This document shows, piece by piece, positions 24,588 through 32,782 of a stretch of 64,000 bases of DNA; the first letter of the stretch is position 1; the number at the start of each line of letters is the position of its first letter. Position numbers and translations under genes: made by a program. This stretch comes from Bacteroidaceae bacterium (GTDB lineage: Bacteria > Bacteroidota > Bacteroidia > Bacteroidales > Bacteroidaceae): the NCBI GenBank assembly GCA_016286165.1, contig JAEESE010000005.1, forward strand, positions 62,001-126,000. Direction: 5' to 3'. The notes under the pieces were generated by a model. The model worked only from the letters and a program-made list of their open reading frames with translations. It did not search any database and was not told where the DNA came from.

Positions 24588-24595
24588 TACTTTTG
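24588..24595 (+). promoter_or_regulatory. -7 box TACTTTTG for the S8 protease gene
   Basis: TACTTTTG matches TAnnTTTG and lies 95 bp upstream of the ATG at 24691, which implies a leader of about 85 nucleotides. Confidence 0.5.
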
Positions 24596-24690
24596 TGCAC
24601 TTTTTTTAACCCAAGTCCTGCCGTGGGCTCACACAAAACGGAAACGACAATAATCATTTACCAAATTTCAGAATAACAACCACAACACCT

Positions 24691-27600
24691 ATGAGACGAC
24701 TGTTCTTAATGATCATCCTCCTTGGTTTTGCATTGGGGGGATGGGCACAGTATGAATCCAAATACTCAAACAGCACACAGATGTTCCTCAGCGAACGCAG
24801 GGGCGACGTTCAATTACCCAACAGCAAGACGAAAGTGAGTCGCACCATGGTGCCAATGCTACCTGTGGGTGCCAGCGACCTAGCCAAGATGAGGACACAA
24901 GCCACACGACCTATCGCCGAGGTGGAGCTGGTGGACAGCAAGGAGATGATTTCGGCCTTCATCGGCTTAAGCGACAACAACTTCGCCGCTATCAAGGCGC
25001 TCGGAGCAGTCGTCCAGAGCAAGTTCGACAAACTGGTGGCAGCCCTCATCCCCGTGGATAAGATTGAAGAGGTGGCAGCCCTCGACAACGTTACGAAGAT
25101 TGAGGTGGCGGAAGTGCTGAAGGTGTCCAACGACAGGCAGCGCCAAGCCACACAGGCGGGCGATGCCATAGTCAACAGCGCCATGGCACAGGCCTTAGGA
25201 CTCACCAAGCAATACACAGGCAAGGGCGTAGTCCTGGGCATCGTGGACACGGGCGTAGACTTTCAACATATTGCCTTCAAAGACAAGAGCGGCAAGAGCC
25301 GTATCGTCAGGGCCTACAAGCTCTCGGGCAGCACAAGCACCAGCCTTACCACCTACTCCACAGCCACCGACATAGCTAAGCTGACCTACGACACCAACCT
25401 TGAGGACCACGGCACACACACCTCCAGCACAGCTGGCGGTAGCAGCGTCATAGTCAACGGCAACAACGTCACCGTTACCGACGACCACGCCAACGCCACA
25501 TACGGCGGCATGGCCCCTGAGGCCGACCTCGTGATAGCAGGCCTCAGCTCGCTCTACACAACCTCTATAGGCACAGCCATCCAGAACATCTGCAACTATG
25601 CCGACCAAGTGGGCAAGCCGTGTGTGATAAGTCTCAGTCTCGGTTCTCAGGACGGACCGCACGACGGCACGGGCTCCTTAGCCAGCATCGTAAACCAATG
25701 TGCAGGCAACAACCATATCATCGTCTATGCTTCGTCGAACGATGCCATGCGCTACGACTATTTCAAGAACATCGCAGGCACCTCGAACGGCGGTGGCTGC
25801 TATGCCGGCGGATCATCATCGAAGAGCAGGCCCATGATGGCCAACCTGCAGCGCTCCTGGGCTGATGCCACGGGCAATGTGCAGCTCTATGCATCGACCA
25901 TTAATGCCTATGCCCGCACCAAGAATGTAGCCACCGCCCTTAAATTCCACGTCGTGGACACCAGCACGGGCGACATCGTCTATTCCACCCAGGAATACAC
26001 CTCGGGCACCACCATCGGCATCACCACCCAGTCGGGTCTGGGCCAGTATTTCTACTCCACATCAGATTATTCCAACCCCTACGGCGACGCCGGCAAGATA
26101 CGCATAAGCCGCAGCACATCCAACAGCAAGTACTATTGGACCATACATACGCCCGTGATGATATCGCGCAGCTACTCCAAAGACTCCGGCGACATCTACG
26201 ATAGCAAATACGCCCTGTGCGTATCCGTATATCCCACGACCAATACGTCCACCGTCATCGACATGTGGGAGACCTATGGTGTTGACTGGTTCGGCAACGA
26301 CCTGCAGTTGAGTAGCACCGCAGCAGGCAGCTACAATCTGGTGCAGGGCAGCGACGACTGCTCGGTGAGCGACAATGCGTGCTACGAGAAGGTCATCACC
26401 GTGGGAGCTTACGTCACCAAGAACACCATCACCGACTATGCCGGCACCGTGCATGACTGGAGCGAGGACTACCCCAATATAGGCGACCATGCCTCCTTCT
26501 CGTCGTACCAAGCTGCAGGCAGCGGTCCTCTCGGCACCGCCCTGCCCACTATCAATGCGCCTGGTGCACGTATCGTAGCAGGCATCAATCACTACCACAC
26601 CAAGGCCGTTGACGCCGACTATAGCTACTGGGGCGACGACTTCATCGGCGACCTGGTGGTGAACAACACCACTAATGCCTACGGCGCCATGGAAGGCACA
26701 TCAATGGCAACGCCCTGCGCCAGCGGCATCATAGCTCAATGGTTGCAGGCATGCATCGAGGCAGGCAAGACACCTACCCCTGACTACATCAAGGAGGTGA
26801 TAGCTGCCACTGCGGACACCGACGCATGGACCGACGGCACCGCCCCTGGCGCTCATGGAGCCAAGACCTTCGGCCCCAACGGCAAGATTAACGCCGTAAG
26901 AGGCCTGCAGTATATCCTCGGCACATCAGCAGAACCCACCATCAGGGTGCAGCCGACATCGCTGGCATTCAACACCTATGCCACCCTCACGTCCGAGGCT
27001 AAGGTCAGCGTACGTGGCATGCTCCTCGACTCCGACATTAACATAAGCCTCAGCGACGACAACGGCGTGTTCAGCGTCAGCCAAGAGAGCATCACTGTTG
27101 CCCAGGCTGCCAACGGCACCGAGCTTACCGTGACTTTCAGCCCGCAGGAAGCAGGCAGCTACAGCGGCACCATAACCTTGACGAGCGAAGGAGCTGAGTC
27201 CGTAGACATCGCTCTCAACGCCACCGCCGAAGCAGCTACACCCACTATCATACCCGATAAGCAAGCTCTGGACTTCAGCGCACAGCTCAATACCGACAAC
27301 AGCCAGACTTTCACCATAAGCGGCCGCTTCATAAGCAGCGACGTCACCCTCACTATGGCAGATGCCAACCATGTGTTCAGCGTCAGTCCCGCCACACTCT
27401 CTCCTGATGACGTAAATGGTGATGGCGCAGAAGTCATCGTGACCTTCAACTCGTCTGCCGAAGGCACTTTCAACGCTATCCTCACCATAACCAGCGAGGG
27501 GGCTGAGTCTGTGCCCATAGCCCTCACAGCAACCGCCAACGACGGCGGCACAGCGAGCGACGCCTATCTCAACATAGCCAAATATGCCACCATCGACGAG

Positions 27601-28398
27601 GCTGGCTGGAACACCACGTTCGTTAAGACATTATATAAATATACCACCTACGATGAGGACCAAGTGGCTTGGCTCACCCTGCCCGTGTACGGAGCTTTCG
27701 TCGGGGCGCGCTATGCCGTAGGCAGTTCCACATTCAACGGCGGTCACCCTCAAAAGTGGATTGACACCAACGTCAACAGCAACAACAACAAATACTATGG
27801 CACATCGTGGAGCAGCAGCGACATACTCCTGGGCAGCGGACCTTACTTCACCGGTTCAAGTGGCAACGGAGCACCACGCGTGATGGGCTACAACTACAAG
27901 AACAACACCACGCAGGAGACCGTCACCTTCTACGTCACCAGCGTCACAGCCGTGAAACTCATGGGATTAGGACAGAGCCGCTCCACCAGCAAGTATCCCG
28001 CCACCCTTAAGATTTACGAATGCAGCGTCGGCGACGACGGCACCGTCACCGCATCATCCTCTGCTGTTGCCAACGAGAGCAACTCAGCCACTTCTGGTTC
28101 ATTCGTGCTGTCGGCTACCAACCTCGATGCCTCTAAAGTCTACAAAGTGGAAGCTGGCACTTATCGCAGTTATATCAGCGAGATTGGTTTCCAAACACCG
28201 CTGCCAAAGCCCATGCTTATGGGCGATGTCAACCACGACGGCAACATCACCATCGCTGATGTCACGGCACTTGTCAACATCATTCTCGGCAAGGACACCG
28301 ACAAAGACTTAGACCTCAAAGCCACCGACATGAACCACGACGGCCAGATTACCGTCGCAGACGTTACTGCCCTCGTGAATATCATTTTAAGCAAATAA
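24691..28398 (+). CDS. Secreted subtilisin-like (S8) protease with dockerin-like C-terminus
   Basis: 1235 residues with a signal peptide (about 1-20, ending GGWAQ). An S8 domain spans about 170-750, with Asp186 in GIVDTGVDF, His240 in EDHGTHTSS and Ser671 in GTSMATPCASG; a large insertion (about 350-550) splits the His and Ser parts. Two Ig-like repeats follow (about 755-950), both ending TSEGAESV, then a beta-rich domain. The last 58 residues are two dockerin type I-like repeats, GDVNHDGNITIADVTALVN and a second copy with MNHDGQITVADVTALV, which bind calcium in known dockerins. No cohesin gene is in the window. It should degrade proteins outside the cell. Confidence 0.9.
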   Translation: MRRLFLMIILLGFALGGWAQYESKYSNSTQMFLSERRGDVQLPNSKTKVSRTMVPMLPVGASDLAKMRTQATRPIAEVELVDSKEMISAFIGLSDNNFAAIKALGAVVQSKFDKLVAALIPVDKIEEVAALDNVTKIEVAEVLKVSNDRQRQATQAGDAIVNSAMAQALGLTKQYTGKGVVLGIVDTGVDFQHIAFKDKSGKSRIVRAYKLSGSTSTSLTTYSTATDIAKLTYDTNLEDHGTHTSSTAGGSSVIVNGNNVTVTDDHANATYGGMAPEADLVIAGLSSLYTTSIGTAIQNICNYADQVGKPCVISLSLGSQDGPHDGTGSLASIVNQCAGNNHIIVYASSNDAMRYDYFKNIAGTSNGGGCYAGGSSSKSRPMMANLQRSWADATGNVQLYASTINAYARTKNVATALKFHVVDTSTGDIVYSTQEYTSGTTIGITTQSGLGQYFYSTSDYSNPYGDAGKIRISRSTSNSKYYWTIHTPVMISRSYSKDSGDIYDSKYALCVSVYPTTNTSTVIDMWETYGVDWFGNDLQLSSTAAGSYNLVQGSDDCSVSDNACYEKVITVGAYVTKNTITDYAGTVHDWSEDYPNIGDHASFSSYQAAGSGPLGTALPTINAPGARIVAGINHYHTKAVDADYSYWGDDFIGDLVVNNTTNAYGAMEGTSMATPCASGIIAQWLQACIEAGKTPTPDYIKEVIAATADTDAWTDGTAPGAHGAKTFGPNGKINAVRGLQYILGTSAEPTIRVQPTSLAFNTYATLTSEAKVSVRGMLLDSDINISLSDDNGVFSVSQESITVAQAANGTELTVTFSPQEAGSYSGTITLTSEGAESVDIALNATAEAATPTIIPDKQALDFSAQLNTDNSQTFTISGRFISSDVTLTMADANHVFSVSPATLSPDDVNGDGAEVIVTFNSSAEGTFNAILTITSEGAESVPIALTATANDGGTASDAYLNIAKYATIDEAGWNTTFVKTLYKYTTYDEDQVAWLTLPVYGAFVGARYAVGSSTFNGGHPQKWIDTNVNSNNNKYYGTSWSSSDILLGSGPYFTGSSGNGAPRVMGYNYKNNTTQETVTFYVTSVTAVKLMGLGQSRSTSKYPATLKIYECSVGDDGTVTASSSAVANESNSATSGSFVLSATNLDASKVYKVEAGTYRSYISEIGFQTPLPKPMLMGDVNHDGNITIADVTALVNIILGKDTDKDLDLKATDMNHDGQITVADVTALVNIILSK

Positions 28399-28425
28399 AC
28401 CTCTACCATGAGATAGAGTATAAAA

Positions 28426-28475
28426 GAACGCCGCCTTCTGTCCAATGGATGGAGGGCGGCGAGCGTTAAAAAAAA
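28426..28475. terminator. Terminator hairpin after S8 protease gene
   Basis: The stem AACGCCGCC/GGCGGCG...GCGTT (28427-28466) has a GC-rich core and is followed by an A-run and then TTTTT. It adjoins the left end of the inverted-repeat element that starts at about 28468. Confidence 0.75.
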
Positions 28476-28572
28476 TTTTTGTTTGAAACTGACTACAGAC
28501 TACAGGAAGTGGTGTCGCGCTCACGCGAAATTTTAAAGAAGAAAGTTTAAGGTTATTCGGAAATGGTTCTGG

Positions 28573-28638
28573 AATGATTGCTTGATGATTCATGAATGAT
28601 TGACTGATGCTTCAGCAATGATAAGTTGATTTGACCGT
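28573..28638. repeat. 22-bp tandem repeat block, three copies (AATGATTG type)
   Basis: Units start at 28573, 28595 and 28617. The core is AATGATTGnnTGATGnTTCA. The word ATTGCTT with nearby ATGAT is shared with the block at 6396-6461. Confidence 0.75.
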
Positions 28639-28742
28639 TTGTATGTCATTATGCTACTGCACGCATAGACACATTCAACCAGTCGTATTTAAAAACAAGA
28701 CCGTATTTATCGCCCGATAAAGCCGGCTTTGTTTGTATATAA
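28633..28742. repeat. 22-bp tandem repeat block, five degenerate copies (GACCG type)
   Basis: Units start at 28633, 28655, 28677, 28699 and 28721. GACCGTTTGTATG and GACCGTATTTATC head units one and four, the same core as at 16467-16554 and 61359-61446. The other units are strongly diverged. Confidence 0.65.
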
Positions 28743-28757
28743 GCCTATAGATAATGA

Positions 28758-28845
28758 GCCAGAAGTTTTGGGATAATTCCCCAAAACCCTTTAGACAATT
28801 GCCACAAAGCCTAAAGGGTTTTGCCTAAAAGTCTATACTCTATCA
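28758..28845. repeat. 22-bp tandem repeat block, four degenerate copies (CCnAAA type)
   Basis: Units start at 28758, 28780, 28802 and 28824. They share a CCnnAAA start and AAnCCnTTTA/CTAAAG words. Neighbouring units are also partly complementary (CCCTTTAG with CTAAAGGG), so the transcript could form hairpins. Confidence 0.7.
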
Positions 28846-28911
28846 AGAATTGAGCACATTCGGCTGTAGTCTGTAGTCTATTTCAAACAAAATTTTTTTT
28901 TGCGGATTACT

Positions 28912-29979
28912 TTACTTGAAAACGGGGCGGCCATCGGGGCCCCATGAGATGGTCTTAAGGAAAATGCTGCGGCGTTCTTGACCATCGCGCTCCCAAAGGG
29001 CGTCGAAGAGGAGGTAGGTGGAATCGGGGTTGGCGGAGGGTATGATGCAGATATTAGATGCTCCGTAAAGGTTATCGTCGACAAGGATGGGCTCTACGGA
29101 CTTGGTCCAACTGGCGGGATCGAGGAGGTCGGAGGTGGCAGGGGCTGTGAGCATACCAAGGATGTGGTAGCGAGTCCAGATGCCGCTCGCGGAATAACAA
29201 ACGCAGACGGTGCGGCCGTCGGGCGAGAGGTAAGCCTCAGGATTCTCGTTGACATAGATGGGATAGGCTGATCGGCTGCCGTCGGGGTTGATCCACTGGC
29301 GCTCCCATTCATGTTCGGGGCGCGAGAGGAGCACTCGCTCAGAGGATACTGTCCAAGGGTTACTCATACGTGCCACATAGATACATTGCGTCTCATGCTC
29401 CACACGTCGCTTTGGCCACCCGGACCAGAAGAGATAGAGTTGCCCGCCCACTTCGAGCACGTTGGGGTGTATGCCGTAGTTCCACTCAGTGTTGGTATGG
29501 AGTGTGTCGCGTAGCACCCATTCATCGTGGAGCGGATCATCGCCCTGGCATTGGATGACATAGAGCTGATGGTTGTCGGTATTGCCATTGTCGGCCTCGA
29601 AATAGACATACCACTTCCCTTCGATGCGGAATATTTCGGGAGCCCAGGCGTGAAAGAGGCCGAGGCTGTCAGCATTAAATATAATGTGTTCCTCTGCTTG
29701 CGGCAGACGTGCAAGGTCTACGGTGGCAGCAAGGCGAATGTCATCGTTGGGCGACTGGCTAGTGAAATAATAGGTGCCGTTGTAGAAAGCGGCATGGGGA
29801 TAGCTGCCGTATTCGAAGAGCATCCGGGGCATCACGGTTGTAGGGGCGTCGGGGCGGCAAGACAAGAGGACTAATAAAAGAGAAAAGAGAAGGAGTCCTA
29901 TAATCCCACGACGAAGGATGAGGGATGAATTAGGGGCGGATATTTTGGTTGAGAAAAGATAGTCAAATGAGTTAATCAT
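28912..29979 (-). CDS. GH43-family-like lipoprotein with altered catalytic positions
   Basis: 355 residues from the ATG at 29979. A lipoprotein signal ends LVLLSC. The five-bladed propeller pattern of GH43 is clear: YNGTYYFTSQ, WAPEIFRIEGKWYVYFEA, LYLFWSGW, IYVARMSNPWTV, CYSASGIWTRYHILGML, LLDPASWTKS. Relatives have Asp in the first motif (ADPW) and second motif (IDGTVF); here these read SYPH and IHPNV, so both usual acids appear changed. The Glu of NENPEAY, the usual acid, is kept. It may be a binding protein or a divergent enzyme. It lies opposite to the mannan locus, with its own promoter at 30007-30014. Confidence 0.75.
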   Translation of the reverse strand: MINSFDYLFSTKISAPNSSLILRRGIIGLLLFSLLLVLLSCRPDAPTTVMPRMLFEYGSYPHAAFYNGTYYFTSQSPNDDIRLAATVDLARLPQAEEHIIFNADSLGLFHAWAPEIFRIEGKWYVYFEADNGNTDNHQLYVIQCQGDDPLHDEWVLRDTLHTNTEWNYGIHPNVLEVGGQLYLFWSGWPKRRVEHETQCIYVARMSNPWTVSSERVLLSRPEHEWERQWINPDGSRSAYPIYVNENPEAYLSPDGRTVCVCYSASGIWTRYHILGMLTAPATSDLLDPASWTKSVEPILVDDNLYGASNICIIPSANPDSTYLLFDALWERDGQERRSIFLKTISWGPDGRPVFK

Positions 29980-30006
29980 CGTGAATCTAGAATAGTTTGA
30001 TGGTGG

Positions 30007-30014
30007 CAAAGGTA
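30007..30014 (-). promoter_or_regulatory. -7 box TACCTTTG for the GH43-like gene
   Basis: The minus strand reads TACCTTTG, 28 bp before the ATG at 29979. This excludes the longer upstream frame as the start. Confidence 0.65.
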
Positions 30015-30140
30015 GCAATAGTTTTTCAAAAAGGAACATTTTTAGCTCAAGAAAAGTGGCGCGGGATACAAAAATAGCATGATGAACATTTTTTTGCGTG
30101 TTTTGAAGAGTTTTTCTTTAGGTTTTTTTAATTTAAGGTA

Positions 30141-30148
30141 TATCTTTG
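30141..30148 (+). promoter_or_regulatory. -7 box TATCTTTG at the head of the mannan locus
   Basis: TATCTTTG lies 35 bp before the ATG at 30183. It probably drives the long plus-strand run of genes that follows. The ATG at 30159 would lie only 11 bp after the box, which favours 30183. Confidence 0.7.
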
Positions 30149-30182
30149 CGGTGGATTTATGTTAACAACAATTGTTTTTTAT

Positions 30183-32624
30183 ATGAAAAGAGCAGATTTT
30201 TTAACATCTTTGACACTGGCCGTAGCGATGCTCTGCGGTAGTTGTTCGAGTCAGGCTGGTGGTACGCCATCTGACGACATCTTCAAACCTTACCAGGCAA
30301 CTGAGCTCCGTACTCCATCAGTGCCCCTGGTAGTTTCTGACCCGTATTTCTCCATCTGGTCGCCTTACGACAAGTTGACCGACGGCATTACCCGCCACTG
30401 GACCAACGACGAGAAGCCGCTCGAAGGCTTGCTCACCGTCGACGGTACGGTTTACCGCTGGATGGGCTCCGAGCGTTTCACACTCAAGAGCATTGCCCCC
30501 ATGGCCGACGAACAGGCTTGGGAAGCCGACTACACACGTGCCGTGCAGCGCGAGGGTTGGCAGCGCCCCGAGTTCCAACCGCAGGGTTGGCAGCGCGGTC
30601 GTGCCGCTTGGGGCTCCGACGGCCTGGATTTTGTGCGCACACACTGGAGCGACCTGAACAGCGACTTGTATGTTCGTCGCAACGTAGCCCTCACCGCCGA
30701 TGATCTTAAAGAGGACCTGTGGCTGGTGTACTCCCACGACGATGTATTCGAAATCTACCTAAACGGCACGAAGGTTGCCGACACAGGCGAGACATGGGTA
30801 GACGGCGTACAGCTGCACCTCGAGGGTGACCTGAAAGCGCTGCTCAAAGAAGGCGACAACGTTATCGCTGCTCACTGCCACAATACCACTGGCGGTGCTT
30901 ACACCGACTTCGGACTCTTCAAGAACATAAGCGAGAAGGCAAACGTGGTGACTGCCGAGCAGAAGAGCGTAGATGTTTTGGCCACAAACACATATTATAC
31001 TTTCGCGTGCGGGCCTGTGGAGCTCAATGTAGTGTTCACAGCACCCATGCTCATGGACGACTACGATTTACTGTCAGCACCCATCAACTACATCTCTTAT
31101 CAGGTACGTTCAACCGACGGCCAGAAGCACGATGTGAAGTTCAGCCTCACGGCAGCACGTGAGTTGGTGCTGAACAAGGCATCGCAGCCCACTTGCTCGG
31201 AACTCATCACCAAGGACGGCATACAATATGCCAAGAGCGGCACAGTGGACCAGCCTATTCTGGCCAAGAAGGGCGACCACATCTGCATCGACTGGGGTTA
31301 TCTCTACATTCCTGCCATCAACGGTGAGGTTAGCCTGGCAGAAGCCGACAAACTCGTGTTCACACGCGACCTGGGCAAGGTCGAGAAAGCTGCCAGCTAC
31401 ATGATGATCGGTTACGACGAGGTGCAAGACATAGAATATATGTACAAGCGCTACAAAGGTTACTGGGCCCACGAGGGCAAGGTGACCATCTTCGACATGT
31501 TCAAGCGTTTGGACAAGGAATACGACGGCATCATGAAGCGCTGCCGCAGCTTCGACAAGCGTATCTACGACGATGCTGTGGCTGCCGGCGACAAGAAATA
31601 TGCAGAGATTCTCTCGGCATCGTACCGCCACGTGATAGCTGCTCACAAGCTGTTTGAAGACGAAGACGGCAATTTGCTCTTCTTCTCGAAGGAGAACAAC
31701 AGCAACGGTTGCGTGAACACCGTGGACCTCACTTATCCAGAGTCGCCTCTGTTCCTCGTGTACAACCCCGAACTGCAGAAAGCTCAGATGACCTCTATCT
31801 TCGACTATAGCCTCAGCGGACGTTGGACAAAGCCCTTCGCTGCTCACGACCTGGGCACCTACCCCATCGCCAATGGTCAAGTCTATGGCGGCGATATGCC
31901 CTTGGAGGAGGCCGGCAACATGCTGACTCTGGCTGCTCAGCTCTGCCGCATCGATGGCAATACGAAGTATGTGGATAAGTACTGGGATGTTATCACTACT
32001 TGGGCCGACTACCTCTCTGAGAATGGTCAGGACCCCTCCAACCAGCTCTGCACCGACGACTTCGCAGGCCACTGGGCACACAACTGCAACCTGAGCATCA
32101 AGGCCATCATGGGAGTAGCAGGCTATGCTGAGATGGCACGTATCAAGGGCGACAAAGCCACAGCAGACAAGTACATGGCTCGCGCCAAGGAGATGGCCGT
32201 GCAGTGGGAGAAGGATGCCCTGGAGGGCGACCACTACCGTCTGGCCTTCGACCGCGAAGACACCTGGAGCCAGAAGTACAACATGATTTGGGACAAGCTG
32301 TGGAAGACGAACCTCTTCCCCAACGATGCTATGGAACGCGACGTGCAATACTACCTGACGAAGCAGAACCGCTACGGTCTGCCCCTCGACTGCCGCAAGG
32401 ACTACACCAAGAGTGACTGGGTGATGTGGACTGCCGGTATGGCTAAGGATAAAGCAGACTTCCTGAAGTTCGTGGCTCCCCTCTACGACTACATGAACGA
32501 AACCGGCTCGCGTGTACCTACCAGCGACTGGTACGACACCAAGACCGGCCTGATGGTTGGTTTCAAGGCCCGCTCGGTGATCGCAGGTCACTGGATGCGT
32601 GTGCTGGTTGATAAAGAGAAATAA
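30183..32624 (+). CDS. Glutaminase A-like protein (DUF4964/DUF5127/DUF4965/DUF1793)
   Basis: 813 residues from the ATG at 30183, which precedes a signal or lipoprotein signal (MKRADFLTSLTLAVAM to GSCSS). The protein matches the long family annotated as glutaminase A: PLVVSDPYFSIWSPYDKLTD and PLEGLLTVDG near the start, an inserted jelly-roll-like part (about 165-260, VFEIYLNGTKVADTG), and an alpha/alpha-barrel C-terminal half (FDYSLSGRWTKPFAAHDLGT, DFAGHWAHNCNLSIKAI). The fold resembles glycosidases, and members are common in Bacteroides polysaccharide loci, so a glycan substrate is as likely as glutamine. It is the first gene of the mannan unit. Confidence 0.8.
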   Translation: MKRADFLTSLTLAVAMLCGSCSSQAGGTPSDDIFKPYQATELRTPSVPLVVSDPYFSIWSPYDKLTDGITRHWTNDEKPLEGLLTVDGTVYRWMGSERFTLKSIAPMADEQAWEADYTRAVQREGWQRPEFQPQGWQRGRAAWGSDGLDFVRTHWSDLNSDLYVRRNVALTADDLKEDLWLVYSHDDVFEIYLNGTKVADTGETWVDGVQLHLEGDLKALLKEGDNVIAAHCHNTTGGAYTDFGLFKNISEKANVVTAEQKSVDVLATNTYYTFACGPVELNVVFTAPMLMDDYDLLSAPINYISYQVRSTDGQKHDVKFSLTAARELVLNKASQPTCSELITKDGIQYAKSGTVDQPILAKKGDHICIDWGYLYIPAINGEVSLAEADKLVFTRDLGKVEKAASYMMIGYDEVQDIEYMYKRYKGYWAHEGKVTIFDMFKRLDKEYDGIMKRCRSFDKRIYDDAVAAGDKKYAEILSASYRHVIAAHKLFEDEDGNLLFFSKENNSNGCVNTVDLTYPESPLFLVYNPELQKAQMTSIFDYSLSGRWTKPFAAHDLGTYPIANGQVYGGDMPLEEAGNMLTLAAQLCRIDGNTKYVDKYWDVITTWADYLSENGQDPSNQLCTDDFAGHWAHNCNLSIKAIMGVAGYAEMARIKGDKATADKYMARAKEMAVQWEKDALEGDHYRLAFDREDTWSQKYNMIWDKLWKTNLFPNDAMERDVQYYLTKQNRYGLPLDCRKDYTKSDWVMWTAGMAKDKADFLKFVAPLYDYMNETGSRVPTSDWYDTKTGLMVGFKARSVIAGHWMRVLVDKEK

Positions 32625-32630
32625 TAAAAG

Positions 32631-32735
32631 CCCCTACCCCCTCCCCGAGTGAAGGAGAGGGGGCTCGGGATTAAAGATTAGAGATTAGAGATTAGGGATT
32701 AAAAAGCCACTGTGCCCCTCCCGTCAGGGAGGATA
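32631..32735. repeat. Repeat limb pair between the glutaminase-like and IPT genes
   Basis: The left limb directly follows the stop codon (CCCCCTCCCCGAGTGAAGG, then AGAGGGGGC). A run of GATTAGA heptamers (32670-32699) follows, then a right limb (GCCCCTCCCGTCAGGGAGG). Layout as elsewhere: a left limb after a stop codon, a right limb before the next gene. Confidence 0.6.
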
Positions 32736-32782
32736 AACCACACAAAAGACTATAAATCACTAAAATATAAACCTTATAAACA

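Larger units (their letters stand above)
28468..28901. mobile_element. MITE-like element with 37-bp inverted ends enclosing 22-bp repeat blocks
   Basis: The left end (28468-28504) reads A-run, TTTTTGTTTGAAAC, then TGACTACAGACTACAG. The right end (28864-28901), in reverse complement, reads A-run, TTTTGTTTGAAAT, then AGACTACAGACTACAG. The two agree over about 37 bp with few mismatches and lie about 360 bp apart. The inside holds no open frame of note but has three 22-bp repeat blocks. The element lies between two convergent genes. No target duplication can be fixed because of the A/T runs at the edges, and no transposase is nearby. Confidence 0.7.

Noticed and set aside
31110..32591. Long open frame (493 codons) on the minus strand within the glutaminase-like gene
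   Set aside because: It is antisense to a gene with clear family motifs, has no recognisable domain and no promoter. Similar antisense frames occur inside most GC-rich genes here.
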